From assembly GCF_001429545.1 (NCBI RefSeq), contig NZ_LMSP01000030.1:1-36275 (forward strand): a DNA stretch of 36,275 nucleotides, in the 5' to 3' direction. The position numbers were made by a program, and so were the translations under genes. This document shows positions 7,914-15,819 of the stretch, piece after piece. The DNA is from Paenibacillus sp. Soil787. Lineage in GTDB: Bacteria; Bacillota; Bacilli; Paenibacillales; NBRC-103111. The notes below the pieces were generated by a model. It ran no database searches, had not been told where the DNA came from, and was given only the letters and a program-made list of their open reading frames with translations. The stretch's first letter is position 1. Each line of letters begins with the position of its first letter.

Positions 7914-9050
7914 TTAGAATGCTTCCGGACGCTCAGAGATCTTGCCGAAGTGATAAAGTATCGCTTGCACGATACGTTCGGAAGCTTTTCCATCCCCATA
8001 AGGGTTGGCGGCTTGGCTCATTTTGTTGTATAAATCTGGGTCTGTCAGAAGTGCGCGAGCGCGCTCGTAGACCAATTCCTCATCCGTTCCAACGAGTTCA
8101 AGCGTACCTGCCTGGATACCCTCAGGACGTTCTGTTGTATCGCGTAGAACTAGGACCGGCACACCAAAAGAAGGCGCTTCTTCTTGAAGACCACCAGAGT
8201 CTGTAAGAATCATATGGGCGTGCGGATAGAAGTTGTGGAACTCGAATACGTCGAATGGGTCAACCAGCTTGATGCGTGGGTGATTGCCCAGGATCTCATG
8301 GGCAGGTTCCTTGACCGCAGGACTTGGATGAACGGGATAAACGATCGCAATATCTTCGAACTCATCGGCAATACGTTTCACAGCACGGAAGATTTGACGG
8401 TGAGGCTCACCTTGCGCTTCACGGCGATGCGCCGTCATCAAAATCAGCTTGCGGCCCGCTGCCCATTCCAGAACAGGGTGATCAAATTTCTCTTGTACCG
8501 TGTATTTAAACACATCCGTAACCGTATTTCCCGTCACATAAATCTGCGATTCAGATTTATTTTCTTTGCGCAGATTATCAGCAGATTGCTGTGTTGGCGC
8601 AAAGTGCAGATCCGCAAGCACACCTGTTAATTGACGGTTCATTTCCTCTGGGTAAGGGGATATTTTGTTCCACGTACGCAGACCTGCCTCGACATGTCCC
8701 ACTTGAATTTGCTGCATGAATGCCGCATAGCTTGCAAGGAATGTTGTCAACGTATCGCCGTGCACGAGAATCAGGTCAGGCTTCGCTTCTTGGAAGACAG
8801 GCTCCAAACCTTGCAGCACACGCATTGTAATCTCATTCAGCGTTTGACGGTCTTTCATGACGTTCAAGTCGAAATCCGGTTTGATTTTGAAAATATCGAG
8901 CACCTGGTCCAGCATTTGTCGATGCTGAGCTGTCACACAGACGAGGGACTCAATATGCTCAGGATGCTTTTCCAGCTCCAAAATAAGCGGAGCCATCTTA
9001 ATCGCTTCGGGTCTTGTTCCGAAGATTGTAATGACTTTTAAACGTTTCAT
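7914..9050 (-). CDS. mnaA: UDP-N-acetylglucosamine 2-epimerase (non-hydrolysing)
   Basis: This cytoplasmic enzyme interconverts UDP-GlcNAc and UDP-ManNAc, the precursor for linkage units of wall polymers and other envelope glycans. It has 378 residues, the family length. The N-terminal IFGTRPEAIKMAPL, the central VTGNTVTD and the UDP-binding TDSGGLQEEAPSFGVPVLVLRDTTERPE (about residues 284-312) are family hallmarks; it could equally be named wecB. ATG 9050 has a good AAAGGGAGAA site. It lies 25 bases after upp, so the two are probably cotranscribed. Confidence 0.95.
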   Translation of the reverse strand: MKRLKVITIFGTRPEAIKMAPLILELEKHPEHIESLVCVTAQHRQMLDQVLDIFKIKPDFDLNVMKDRQTLNEITMRVLQGLEPVFQEAKPDLILVHGDTLTTFLASYAAFMQQIQVGHVEAGLRTWNKISPYPEEMNRQLTGVLADLHFAPTQQSADNLRKENKSESQIYVTGNTVTDVFKYTVQEKFDHPVLEWAAGRKLILMTAHRREAQGEPHRQIFRAVKRIADEFEDIAIVYPVHPSPAVKEPAHEILGNHPRIKLVDPFDVFEFHNFYPHAHMILTDSGGLQEEAPSFGVPVLVLRDTTERPEGIQAGTLELVGTDEELVYERARALLTDPDLYNKMSQAANPYGDGKASERIVQAILYHFGKISERPEAF

Positions 9051-9075
9051 CGGTTTCTTCTCCCTTTAGAGCCAA

Positions 9076-9705
9076 TTATTTAGTGCCGAACAGACGATCT
9101 CCCGCGTCGCCAAGTCCCGGTACGATATAGCCATGATCGTTCAGGTGGTCGTCAACGGCAGCTACGTAAATATCAACATCAGGATGCTCTTGTTGAACTG
9201 CCTTGATCCCTTCTGGTGCTGCAATTAAGCACATCAGCTTCATTTGCGTACAGCCTCTGCGTTTCAGTACTTCAATCGCCATATTCGCGGATCCGCCTGT
9301 GGCGAGCATCGGGTCAATAACAATTAACTCCCGCTCCAGGACATCTGTCGGCAGCTTCACATAATACTCGACAGGCTGAAGCGTGTCAGGATCACGGTAA
9401 AGTCCAACATGTCCAACTTTTGCAGCCGGAATCAGCTTAAGTATCCCATCTACCATACCCAAACCTGCACGCAGGATCGGAATAAGTCCCAGCATTCTGC
9501 CAGAAATAATACGGCAATCTGCTGTAGTCACCGGCGTTTTCACCTGAATATGCTCAAGCGGAATATCTCTCGTAATCTCATAGGCCATTAAAGTTGCAAC
9601 TTCGTCTACGAGATCTCGAAAATCCTTCGTTTTCGTATTCTCATCCCGAATATAAGTGAGCTTATGTTGAATTAACGGATGATCACAAACAAATAACTTC
9701 CCCAT
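9076..9705 (-). CDS. upp: Uracil phosphoribosyltransferase
   Basis: This is the pyrimidine salvage enzyme converting uracil and PRPP to UMP. It has 209 residues, the usual size. The PRPP-binding loop is IDPMLATGGSANMAIEVLK (about 130-148), and the uracil-binding C-terminal segment is GYIVPGLGDAGDRLFGTK. TTAGGAGGAAATT precedes ATG 9705. In Bacillus upp follows glyA directly; here an SgrR-like gene lies between them. Confidence 0.97.
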   Translation of the reverse strand: MGKLFVCDHPLIQHKLTYIRDENTKTKDFRDLVDEVATLMAYEITRDIPLEHIQVKTPVTTADCRIISGRMLGLIPILRAGLGMVDGILKLIPAAKVGHVGLYRDPDTLQPVEYYVKLPTDVLERELIVIDPMLATGGSANMAIEVLKRRGCTQMKLMCLIAAPEGIKAVQQEHPDVDIYVAAVDDHLNDHGYIVPGLGDAGDRLFGTK

Positions 9706-9779
9706 AATTTCCTCCTAAAAAGCTGCGTATTATATGTATTTCACAAAAAAATATCGTCATGGTACGACAAACCTCGTCC

Positions 9780-9788
9780 ATTATATCA
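9780..9788 (-). promoter_or_regulatory. Extended -10 promoter element upstream of upp
   Basis: The minus strand reads TGATATAAT, a TATAAT -10 (9780-9785) with a TGn extension, about 75 bases before the upp start. No good -35 lies at normal spacing, so this is a tentative upp-mnaA promoter. Confidence 0.4.
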
Positions 9789-9849
9789 TATGTTATCCAA
9801 CTTATCCTCTGTAAAACCAAAGCTTCCGTGAATATCCATTTTTCAAGAA

Positions 9850-9890
9850 AAAAACCACTAGGATTATTCACCCGAGCGGCTTTGATATAA
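9850..9890 (-). terminator. Terminator after the SgrR-like gene
   Basis: The minus-strand stem AAGCCGCTCGGG / CCTAGTGGTT, with a TGAATAAT loop, is followed by a run of seven T. It starts about 17 bases after the stop codon at 9903. Confidence 0.75.
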
Positions 9891-9902
9891 CATGAGATCA
9901 GA

Positions 9903-11726
9903 TCAATCTATGATTTCGGGGCAGAACCAAATGCTCTTGAAATCGAACCAACCGAGCGTATTGAAAGAAATGCCTTGAAGATGTGGGCTATAAACTAATT
10001 GTTGAGTCGTATGAACAAGAAATAAGACCGATTGGTTTTGCGATAATAATCCTTGCATGGAGCGGATTCGTTGCAAACGCACCTGGCTGTCAGGCTCAGC
10101 TTCGATTGAGGCAATGGTTTCATCGAACGTTCTGCGCTGCTCGTCGGTCGCGTACACGCGCAGCGCCAAGTTGCCTATCTTATACATCTCAATCAGACAA
10201 CGGGCCTCATCGTCATCTGCGACAACCCCGCCGACAATAATATCTGCACATTGCATCCTATCCACCTTGGACATTCCCTCAAAAGAATATTCCTGTAGAG
10301 CTACCTGAATTCCGATGTCGAGGCATCGAGCATGAACCCATTCAGCTAGGGCACGGTTTTTTGGAGTGAAAATCATCGTTATCGGCTGGCCTTCATATCC
10401 GCATTGACTCAGTAATTCTCTAGCTCGTTCAGGCTGGTTATCTTCCGGCAGTTCGATTGGTGAATCGGTCGGCAAGAAATCGACCGCAGGTATCGCATTA
10501 TATAGCCCCAGTTCTTTAATCATGCCGCTGCGATTAAGAACTAGCTGCAGCGCTTGACGAAAATGGATATCCTGCTGAGGCCCCTCCTTTCGTAAATTAA
10601 AGACCAGCATGCTGGAACCCAGCATCATGATTTCTTTTTTGCACCAATGCGCGGGTGCCGGTTGTTTAGAATGGCTGAGCTTGCCCATTTGGAAGTTCAG
10701 CTGCTGCCACCTTCGCTCACTCACCATTTCCGGAACGCAAAGCAGCTCAATTCGATCCAGGTGGGCGGACTCCCGGTAATAATCCTCGAACGCTTCGAAT
10801 GTGACGCCCCCCTCATCATACCTCGTAATCCGGAACGGACCCGTCCCGACGGGCAGCATGCCTGGATCGCTCACTTTCTGAGCGCTGTACACGTCAGCCG
10901 GTACGATCGCGGCCTGATAGGAACTTACGTAATGAGGAAACATATAATTCGACGCTTTCAACTCGACTCTAACGGTCAGCCGATCCACTGCGCGGATATC
11001 TCTGACGGATTCCAGCAGCCATCGGTTTGGAGAGTCTTCTGTGCCGAGCGTACGCACCCGATTAAGCGAAAAGACCGCATCTGCCGAGGTCATCTCTCGG
11101 CCATGATGGAATCGTACTCGCTTACGCAAATAAAAAGTCCAGATCGTTGCATCTTCATTGCATTCCCAATCATGGGCTAAACCTGGCTCTAAGCTGCCGC
11201 AAGCAGGATCAAAATAGATCAGCGTATCGAAAGATTGCTTTACTAAATGGAGATCGCCAGAGAAGAGCACATCCACAGGGTCTAGGGTCAGAACTCTCAT
11301 CTGCATCGGCAATCGAAGGGTTTCAATATCGCCAGACTCAAGAGTCCCTCTATATCCAAAGTAACTTCCTAACCAAGCTAAGAATCGATCTATGACTCCT
11401 GTATCCAATCCTTCTATTTGAAACAAACTCATCGCGCTGTTCAAATTCCCCTGTTCAACATGCAATTTCGCTTCAGTGAACAAAAGATCCTCGACGGAAG
11501 CCAGAAACCGGATCGTAGAACGATTGCCGCGCCCGCGACCCGGTGTCCAGGAAATCCATGCCATCTCAACCATCTTGCGAATCAATATCTTCACATTGCG
11601 TTCCGTACAATACAGATAGCCGGCTATTTCTTCAACGGACACGGGCACATCCATATCGGTTTGTTGATAATTGTGAACCCGCATCATTGTTGTTTTCAAC
11701 TGCACGTACTGTAAAACAAGCTGCAT
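9903..11726 (-). CDS. SgrR-type regulator with solute-binding-protein domain
   Basis: The protein has 607 residues and two parts. The N-terminal part (about 1-110) resembles the SgrR DNA-binding domain, with a winged-helix-like segment VSVEEIAGYLYCTERNVKILIRKMVEM. The rest (about 150-600) matches the oligopeptide/nickel-type solute-binding fold (SBP_bac_5): FDTLIYFDPACGSLEPGLAHDW, FHHGREMTSADAVFSLNRV and FRQALQLVLNRSGMIKELG are typical. There is no signal peptide, which supports a cytoplasmic ligand-sensing regulator over a transporter component. E. coli SgrR responds to sugar-phosphate stress; the ligand and targets here are unknown. AGGAGG lies nine bases before ATG 11726. It is monocistronic, with its own terminator. 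Confidence 0.85.
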   Translation of the reverse strand: MQLVLQYVQLKTTMMRVHNYQQTDMDVPVSVEEIAGYLYCTERNVKILIRKMVEMAWISWTPGRGRGNRSTIRFLASVEDLLFTEAKLHVEQGNLNSAMSLFQIEGLDTGVIDRFLAWLGSYFGYRGTLESGDIETLRLPMQMRVLTLDPVDVLFSGDLHLVKQSFDTLIYFDPACGSLEPGLAHDWECNEDATIWTFYLRKRVRFHHGREMTSADAVFSLNRVRTLGTEDSPNRWLLESVRDIRAVDRLTVRVELKASNYMFPHYVSSYQAAIVPADVYSAQKVSDPGMLPVGTGPFRITRYDEGGVTFEAFEDYYRESAHLDRIELLCVPEMVSERRWQQLNFQMGKLSHSKQPAPAHWCKKEIMMLGSSMLVFNLRKEGPQQDIHFRQALQLVLNRSGMIKELGLYNAIPAVDFLPTDSPIELPEDNQPERARELLSQCGYEGQPITMIFTPKNRALAEWVHARCLDIGIQVALQEYSFEGMSKVDRMQCADIIVGGVVADDDEARCLIEMYKIGNLALRVYATDEQRRTFDETIASIEAEPDSQVRLQRIRSMQGLLSQNQSVLFLVHTTQQLVYSPHLQGISFNTLGWFDFKSIWFCPEIID

Positions 11727-11807
11727 CGAGGCAACCTCCTTTTACATGAATTACCAAGTAGTATATGTCTGCCCCATCCTTTCGTCAACAGCCTCTGGAC
11801 GGATAAA

Positions 11808-11845
11808 TGGGTATAAAAAAAACCGACTCCAGAGAGCCGGCCTAA
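11808..11845 (-). terminator. Terminator after glyA
   Basis: The minus-strand stem CCGGCTC / GAGTCGG with a four-base loop is followed by eight T. It starts about 20 bases after the glyA stop at 11865. Confidence 0.85.
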
Positions 11846-11864
11846 ACCTATTTTTAAATTAGAA

Positions 11865-13115
11865 TTAATAAGTTAAACCTGGGTAAAGAGGGTACTGCGC
11901 TGTCAGGTCCTTCACTAAACCGCGTGCTTTCTCAAGAACAGCTTCGTCTTTCGGGTTTTTCAAGGTAAGTCCAATCACTTTCGCGATTGTTTTCATCGCT
12001 TCTTCATTCATGCCGCGGGATGTTACTGCCGGTGTACCTAGACGGATACCGCTGGTAATGAACGGACTTGTTGGGTCAAAAGGAATTGCGTTTTTGTTTG
12101 CTGTAATACCGATTTCGTCTAGAACGTGTTCAGCGTCTTTACCCGAAATGTTCAAGTTGCGCAAATCTATCAGCATCAAGTGGTTATCCGTACCGCCGGA
12201 AACAAGATTAATACCTTCAGCTGTTAAAGCAGTCGCCAATGCTTGCGCATTGTTGATCACGTTTTGTCCGTATGTTTTGAATTCTGGTTGCAGAGCTTCA
12301 CCGAAGGAAACTGCTTTTGCTGCAATAGTGTGCATCAAAGGACCGCCTTGAGTACCAGGGAAAACCGCTTTATCAATCGCTGCTGCCCAAGCTTTGCGCG
12401 TAAGAATCATACCGCCGCGAGGACCGCGAAGCGTTTTGTGAGTTGTTGTCGTTACGAAATGTGCATGCGGCACTGGGTTCGGGTGCAAGCCAGCAGCAAC
12501 AAGACCCGCGATATGAGCCATATCGACGAAGAATAGTGCGCCTACATCATTAGCAATGGAAGCCAATGCTTCGAAATCAATCGTGCGCGGGTAAGCACTT
12601 GCGCCAGCTACGAGCATGCGAGGCTTGTGTTTGAATGCAGCTTTACGAACATCGTCGTAATCAATGCGGAAATCTTTCTCGCTTACGCCGTAAGCTACGA
12701 AGTTATAGAGAATACCGGATGCGTTCACAGGGCTGCCGTGCGTTAAGTGACCACCATGTGCCAGGTTCATACCCAGAACAGTATCACCAGGGTTTAGAGC
12801 TGCCAAGTAAACAGCCATGTTGGCTTGTGCGCCGGAATGCGGTTGAACGTTCGCGTGCTCAGCACCGAAAAGCTCTTTTGCACGGTCGCGAGCGATATCT
12901 TCTACGATGTCTACGTGCTCGCAGCCGCCATAATATCTTTTGCCTGGGTAGCCTTCTGCATATTTGTTCGTAAGCACCGTACCCATAGCTTCAAGAACAG
13001 CTTGGCTAACGATGTTTTCGGATGCAATAAGCTCGATTTTGTCACGTTGACGGGCAAGCTCAAGGTTCATTGCTTCTACAATTTTAGGATCTTGTTTGCT
13101 CAAAAAGTTTGTCAT
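11865..13115 (-). CDS. glyA: Serine hydroxymethyltransferase
   Basis: This PLP enzyme converts serine and tetrahydrofolate to glycine and 5,10-methylene-THF, the main entry of one-carbon units for purine and thymidylate synthesis. It has 416 residues. The N-terminal IELIASENIVSQAVLEAMG, the YPGKRYYGGCEHVD segment and the PLP-lysine motif VTTTTHKTLRGPRGG (about residues 220-234) are diagnostic. ATG 13115 has GGAGGAATTTAAT upstream. It is the last gene of rpiB-ywlG-glyA, which begins with a ZTP riboswitch; that fits, because ZTP accumulates when 10-formyl-THF is short. Confidence 0.98.
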   Translation of the reverse strand: MTNFLSKQDPKIVEAMNLELARQRDKIELIASENIVSQAVLEAMGTVLTNKYAEGYPGKRYYGGCEHVDIVEDIARDRAKELFGAEHANVQPHSGAQANMAVYLAALNPGDTVLGMNLAHGGHLTHGSPVNASGILYNFVAYGVSEKDFRIDYDDVRKAAFKHKPRMLVAGASAYPRTIDFEALASIANDVGALFFVDMAHIAGLVAAGLHPNPVPHAHFVTTTTHKTLRGPRGGMILTRKAWAAAIDKAVFPGTQGGPLMHTIAAKAVSFGEALQPEFKTYGQNVINNAQALATALTAEGINLVSGGTDNHLMLIDLRNLNISGKDAEHVLDEIGITANKNAIPFDPTSPFITSGIRLGTPAVTSRGMNEEAMKTIAKVIGLTLKNPKDEAVLEKARGLVKDLTAQYPLYPGLTY

Positions 13116-13174
13116 ATTAAATTCCTCCTACAGGGTAGTCTTATTTGTTAAGTCTTTATTCATAGAGGTAATGG

Positions 13175-13780
13175 CTAACAATCCGCATCGGGTGCGGCTG
13201 TTTGATAGAGTTGTTCCGCTTCATCAGGCAGGTATACAGCTCTTGTACCGCCAATCAGCTTAGGCCGGGTGAAAGCCATCGTGACATAGGCATGGCCAAT
13301 GTTACGAACTGGCGGCCTTGCTGGCACAGCAACTCGGCGCAGATGCATCCCGATGAGCGTGCTGCCAATATCGATTCCGGCATGTGCCTGAATCGTCTCG
13401 ACAACGACCGGCTTCGTGAATTGGCGATACGCATAGGAAGCCATCGAGCCCCCGGCCCTTGGCACCGGAATGACAGAGACAGGTTCAAGCTGAGGCGCAT
13501 GCAATAGCAGCTCTTCCTCAATAACGATTGCACGGTTCAAATGCTCGCAGCATTGAAAAGCTAAATGCAGCCCGAACTCTCGGCTTATTTGCTGCGCCGT
13601 TTCAAAAATCGGCTTGGCCGCATCCAGCGTACCCGATGTACCGATTCTATGCCCGAGGATTTCACTCGTGCTCGTTCCGATAATCAGAATTTGACCTGAT
13701 CTGAGATTGCCGACTTTGACCAATTCCCGAAGATTCGTTTCCAAAGCCTCGGCAATATTAGCAAGAATGGAATCTGTCAT
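13175..13780 (-). CDS. ywlG: TIGR01440 / DUF436 family protein (YwlG)
   Basis: This is a conserved Firmicutes protein of about 201 residues with no established function that I know of. The family-typical segments SGQILIIGTSTSEILGHRIGT, HAGIDIGSTLIGMHLRRVAVP and IGHAYVTMAFTRPKLIGGTRA are visible. Two adjacent ATG codons (13783 and 13780) follow GAGGG. I use 13780, which has the better spacing; the open frame to 13888 overlaps rpiB and lacks ribosome-binding support. It lies between rpiB and glyA, as ywlG does in Bacillus. Confidence 0.9.
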   Translation of the reverse strand: MTDSILANIAEALETNLRELVKVGNLRSGQILIIGTSTSEILGHRIGTSGTLDAAKPIFETAQQISREFGLHLAFQCCEHLNRAIVIEEELLLHAPQLEPVSVIPVPRAGGSMASYAYRQFTKPVVVETIQAHAGIDIGSTLIGMHLRRVAVPARPPVRNIGHAYVTMAFTRPKLIGGTRAVYLPDEAEQLYQTAAPDADC

Positions 13781-13820
13781 CATGATCCCTCGTTTCTTGA
13801 ATTTTCCGTTAGGAAATATT

Positions 13821-14279
13821 CTATGGGTGCAGTGTGAAACGGTCTTCGATACTTTGCACTTTGTTAATGCGATTCTGGTGGCGAACACCTTGGGAAAACT
13901 CGGTTTCGAGCCAGATTTTCACGATTTCCTCAGCTACACCTGGTCCAATAACACGTTCCCCTAAGGCTAGTACGTTCGTATCATTGTGCTCACGTGTTGC
14001 TTTCGCTGAAAATAGATCATGTACGAGTGCACAGCGGATGCCTGGAACCTTATTCGCGGCAATTGACATCCCGATACCCGTTCCGCAAATCAGAATACCT
14101 TTGTCAGCTTCACCTGAAACTACTTGCTCGCAAACTTGAAGCGCATAGTCCGGATAATCGACCGAATCTGCACAGCTGCAGCCATAATCGACGATTTGGT
14201 GACCTAATGACTCAATAAAAGGAATGATAACATCTTTCAAACGATAGCCTGCATGATCCGCACCTAAAGCAATTTTCAT
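13821..14279 (-). CDS. rpiB: Ribose 5-phosphate isomerase B
   Basis: This enzyme interconverts ribulose 5-phosphate and ribose 5-phosphate in the pentose phosphate pathway, supplying ribose for PRPP and purines. It has 152 residues. It has the N-terminal IALGADHAGYRLKDVI, the catalytic-cysteine loop ILICGTGIGMSIAANKVPGIRCA (about 64-86) and the conserved DTNVLALGERVIG. AAAGGAG precedes ATG 14279. It is the first gene downstream of the ZTP riboswitch, so it is likely under purine/folate control together with glyA. Confidence 0.95.
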   Translation of the reverse strand: MKIALGADHAGYRLKDVIIPFIESLGHQIVDYGCSCADSVDYPDYALQVCEQVVSGEADKGILICGTGIGMSIAANKVPGIRCALVHDLFSAKATREHNDTNVLALGERVIGPGVAEEIVKIWLETEFSQGVRHQNRINKVQSIEDRFTLHP

Positions 14280-14347
14280 GAATAGAACGCTCCTTTGCTT
14301 GTTCGAATTCGACCATCCTATTATATCCCAAAGCTCACCAGAAAACG

Positions 14348-14472
14348 AAAAAAAGAGCGGACACGCTAGAAAACGCGCGTTGCTCTTTTGCCCAGGCGAC
14401 CGGCCGTATAGCTCAATGCTCCATTGTGGTTACTCCCACTCGTCGCCAGTTACATTGAGTCTTGATTGGTAC
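14348..14472 (-). ncRNA. ZTP (pfl) riboswitch with intrinsic terminator
   Basis: The minus-strand RNA shows the conserved ZTP aptamer features in order: a P1 stem CTCAATG (14453-14459) with CATTGAG (14412-14418), AACTGGCGAC, a small GTGG-GAGTAA-CCAC hairpin, TGGAGC, and the invariant CGGCCGGTCGCCTGGGC module. A pseudoknot is possible between GGCGAC (14442-14447) and GTCGCC (14395-14400), or between CTGGC and GCCGG in the same elements. Immediately afterwards AAAAGAGC (14382-14389) pairs with GCTCTTTT (about 14351-14358), followed by more T, forming a terminator. Known ZTP riboswitches raise expression of purine and one-carbon genes when ZTP/ZMP accumulates. Here it precedes rpiB-ywlG-glyA. 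Confidence 0.9.
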
Positions 14473-14476
14473 CTCT

Positions 14477-14505
14477 ATTTTATCGCATTCTACCCCATGT
14501 GTAAA
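14477..14505 (-). promoter_or_regulatory. Promoter of the riboswitch-rpiB-ywlG-glyA unit
   Basis: On the minus strand, -35 TTTACA (14500-14505), a 17-base spacer and -10 TAAAAT (14477-14482) place the transcription start near 14470, just before the riboswitch P1 stem. This separates the unit from ywlE upstream. Confidence 0.7.
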
Positions 14506-14539
14506 GATATATCCGCAATTCTTATAACTCGAACCTGAG

Positions 14540-15133
14540 TTAGTTGGAGCCTTCGTTTCGTGTACGTATTTTCAGAATCAATTTATCTAAACTCCCGTTG
14601 ATCTCCTCAGCCGTTTGTCGATAAGTCTCTAATGAGCCTCCAAACGGGTCTGAAATGTCAAAGTCAGGAATCGCATGTTCAAGTTTATAAATGCGGCTTC
14701 TTTCTTCTACAGACACTGCTTGCGAAAGAGCCTGCTTAAGCTGAAGCTCCGTAACGAGCTGCTCCCTCTCCTCAATCGCCTGTAAAATATGAGCATCATC
14801 CTCTACGTACTCTTTAAGCGTAAAAGTTTTCTCAATCGCACCCGGAAACCGCTGGATGACCGTACGCTTATGACCCATCGTCATGGTCAAAATGAGATCA
14901 GCCCAATTCACTTCAGACTCTTGGATCGCCAAAGAACTAATGGGCTCCTTGAAGCCCGCTTCCTGTAAAAGCGATGCACTATTTCGGGAGATTGGACCGC
15001 CCGTCACCGCGGATACCCCTGCTGAACGAACCTCCGCCGCAAGCCCTTCTTGGTGCACCCTGATACGCAGCAAACCTTCTGCCAATGGACTGCGGCACGT
15101 ATTTCCTGTACAAACAAATAGAATTCGCAACAT
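14540..15133 (-). CDS. ywlE: Low-molecular-weight protein arginine phosphatase (YwlE-like)
   Basis: This is a cytoplasmic phosphatase of the low-molecular-weight PTP fold. The active-site loop CTGNTCRS (Cys8 to Ser15) carries a threonine (Thr12) at the position that makes Bacillus YwlE prefer phospho-arginine, the mark placed by the McsB kinase. The general acid lies in SDPFGGSLETYRQT near the C-terminus. At 197 residues it is about 45 longer than Bacillus YwlE. The extra part, between the LKEYV and DPFGG motifs, is a charged, probably helical segment. ATG 15133 follows AGGAGGAGGG. Confidence 0.9.
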   Translation of the reverse strand: MLRILFVCTGNTCRSPLAEGLLRIRVHQEGLAAEVRSAGVSAVTGGPISRNSASLLQEAGFKEPISSLAIQESEVNWADLILTMTMGHKRTVIQRFPGAIEKTFTLKEYVEDDAHILQAIEEREQLVTELQLKQALSQAVSVEERSRIYKLEHAIPDFDISDPFGGSLETYRQTAEEINGSLDKLILKIRTRNEGSN

Positions 15134-15194
15134 GATTCCCTCCTCCTAAACGTAAGCATAAGCTAAGGCGAAAACTTACAATACCCCTATTGTA

Positions 15195-15755
15195 TCATAG
15201 TAAAAACTTGATCCCAAACGTGAGCAAAATTAACCCGCCAAACGCCTCGCCATACTCGCCTACCCAGCCGCTTACCCGCCTGCCAACCAACAAACCAGCA
15301 ATGGATAGCAACCCCCCAAACAGACCAAATATCAGCACCGTCAATACAATATCCGTAGCAAACATACCCAGGGATACACCCACAGAGAATGAATCAATAC
15401 TGACACTAAGAGAGAAGATCGTCAGGCCCCAAGCTGACCGATGATCAAAAGAAGTCGCTTCTTCTCCACGAATCGAACTATATACCATATGCGAACCCAG
15501 CAGAATGAGCAAACATCCCCCAGCCGCTGTAGCGACATTCCCGAGCAGCAATGAAACATATTGCCCCATAAACATACCCATCAACGGCATGAGAACGTGA
15601 AATATGCCAATCACGAAGCTAATTTTCATAATATCAATCAAACGAATGCCCTTCATCCCAATGCCAATCCCTAAGGAAAAAGCATCTAGGCCCAAAGCAA
15701 TCGCCATAATAATAATTGTTACCAGCTGCCCAAATTCCACCCCAGATGCGAGCAT
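15195..15755 (-). CDS. mntP: Manganese efflux pump MntP
   Basis: This is a six-helix inner membrane protein of the MntP (YebN) family, which exports Mn(II). It has 186 residues from the start used here. The paired family motifs are ALGLDAFSLGIGIGMKG (first half) and SVSIDSFSVGVSLGM (second half), each with the membrane aspartate thought to bind Mn. I choose ATG 15755, with AAGGGGG eight bases upstream; an in-frame GTG at 15776 lacks a binding site. No yybP-ykoY-type riboswitch fits in the 64-base gap upstream. It lies between ywlC and ywlE, as ywlD does in Bacillus. Confidence 0.93.
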   Translation of the reverse strand: MLASGVEFGQLVTIIIMAIALGLDAFSLGIGIGMKGIRLIDIMKISFVIGIFHVLMPLMGMFMGQYVSLLLGNVATAAGGCLLILLGSHMVYSSIRGEEATSFDHRSAWGLTIFSLSVSIDSFSVGVSLGMFATDIVLTVLIFGLFGGLLSIAGLLVGRRVSGWVGEYGEAFGGLILLTFGIKFLL

Positions 15756-15819
15756 AGCACTATCCCCCTTGTCCACGTTTCTCTCTCAAGATATGCGGAC
15801 AAACAGGGAATCATGCTAG

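Noticed and set aside
15756..15819. yybP-ykoY manganese riboswitch before mntP
   Set aside because: The 64-base gap is too short and lacks the conserved aptamer sequences.
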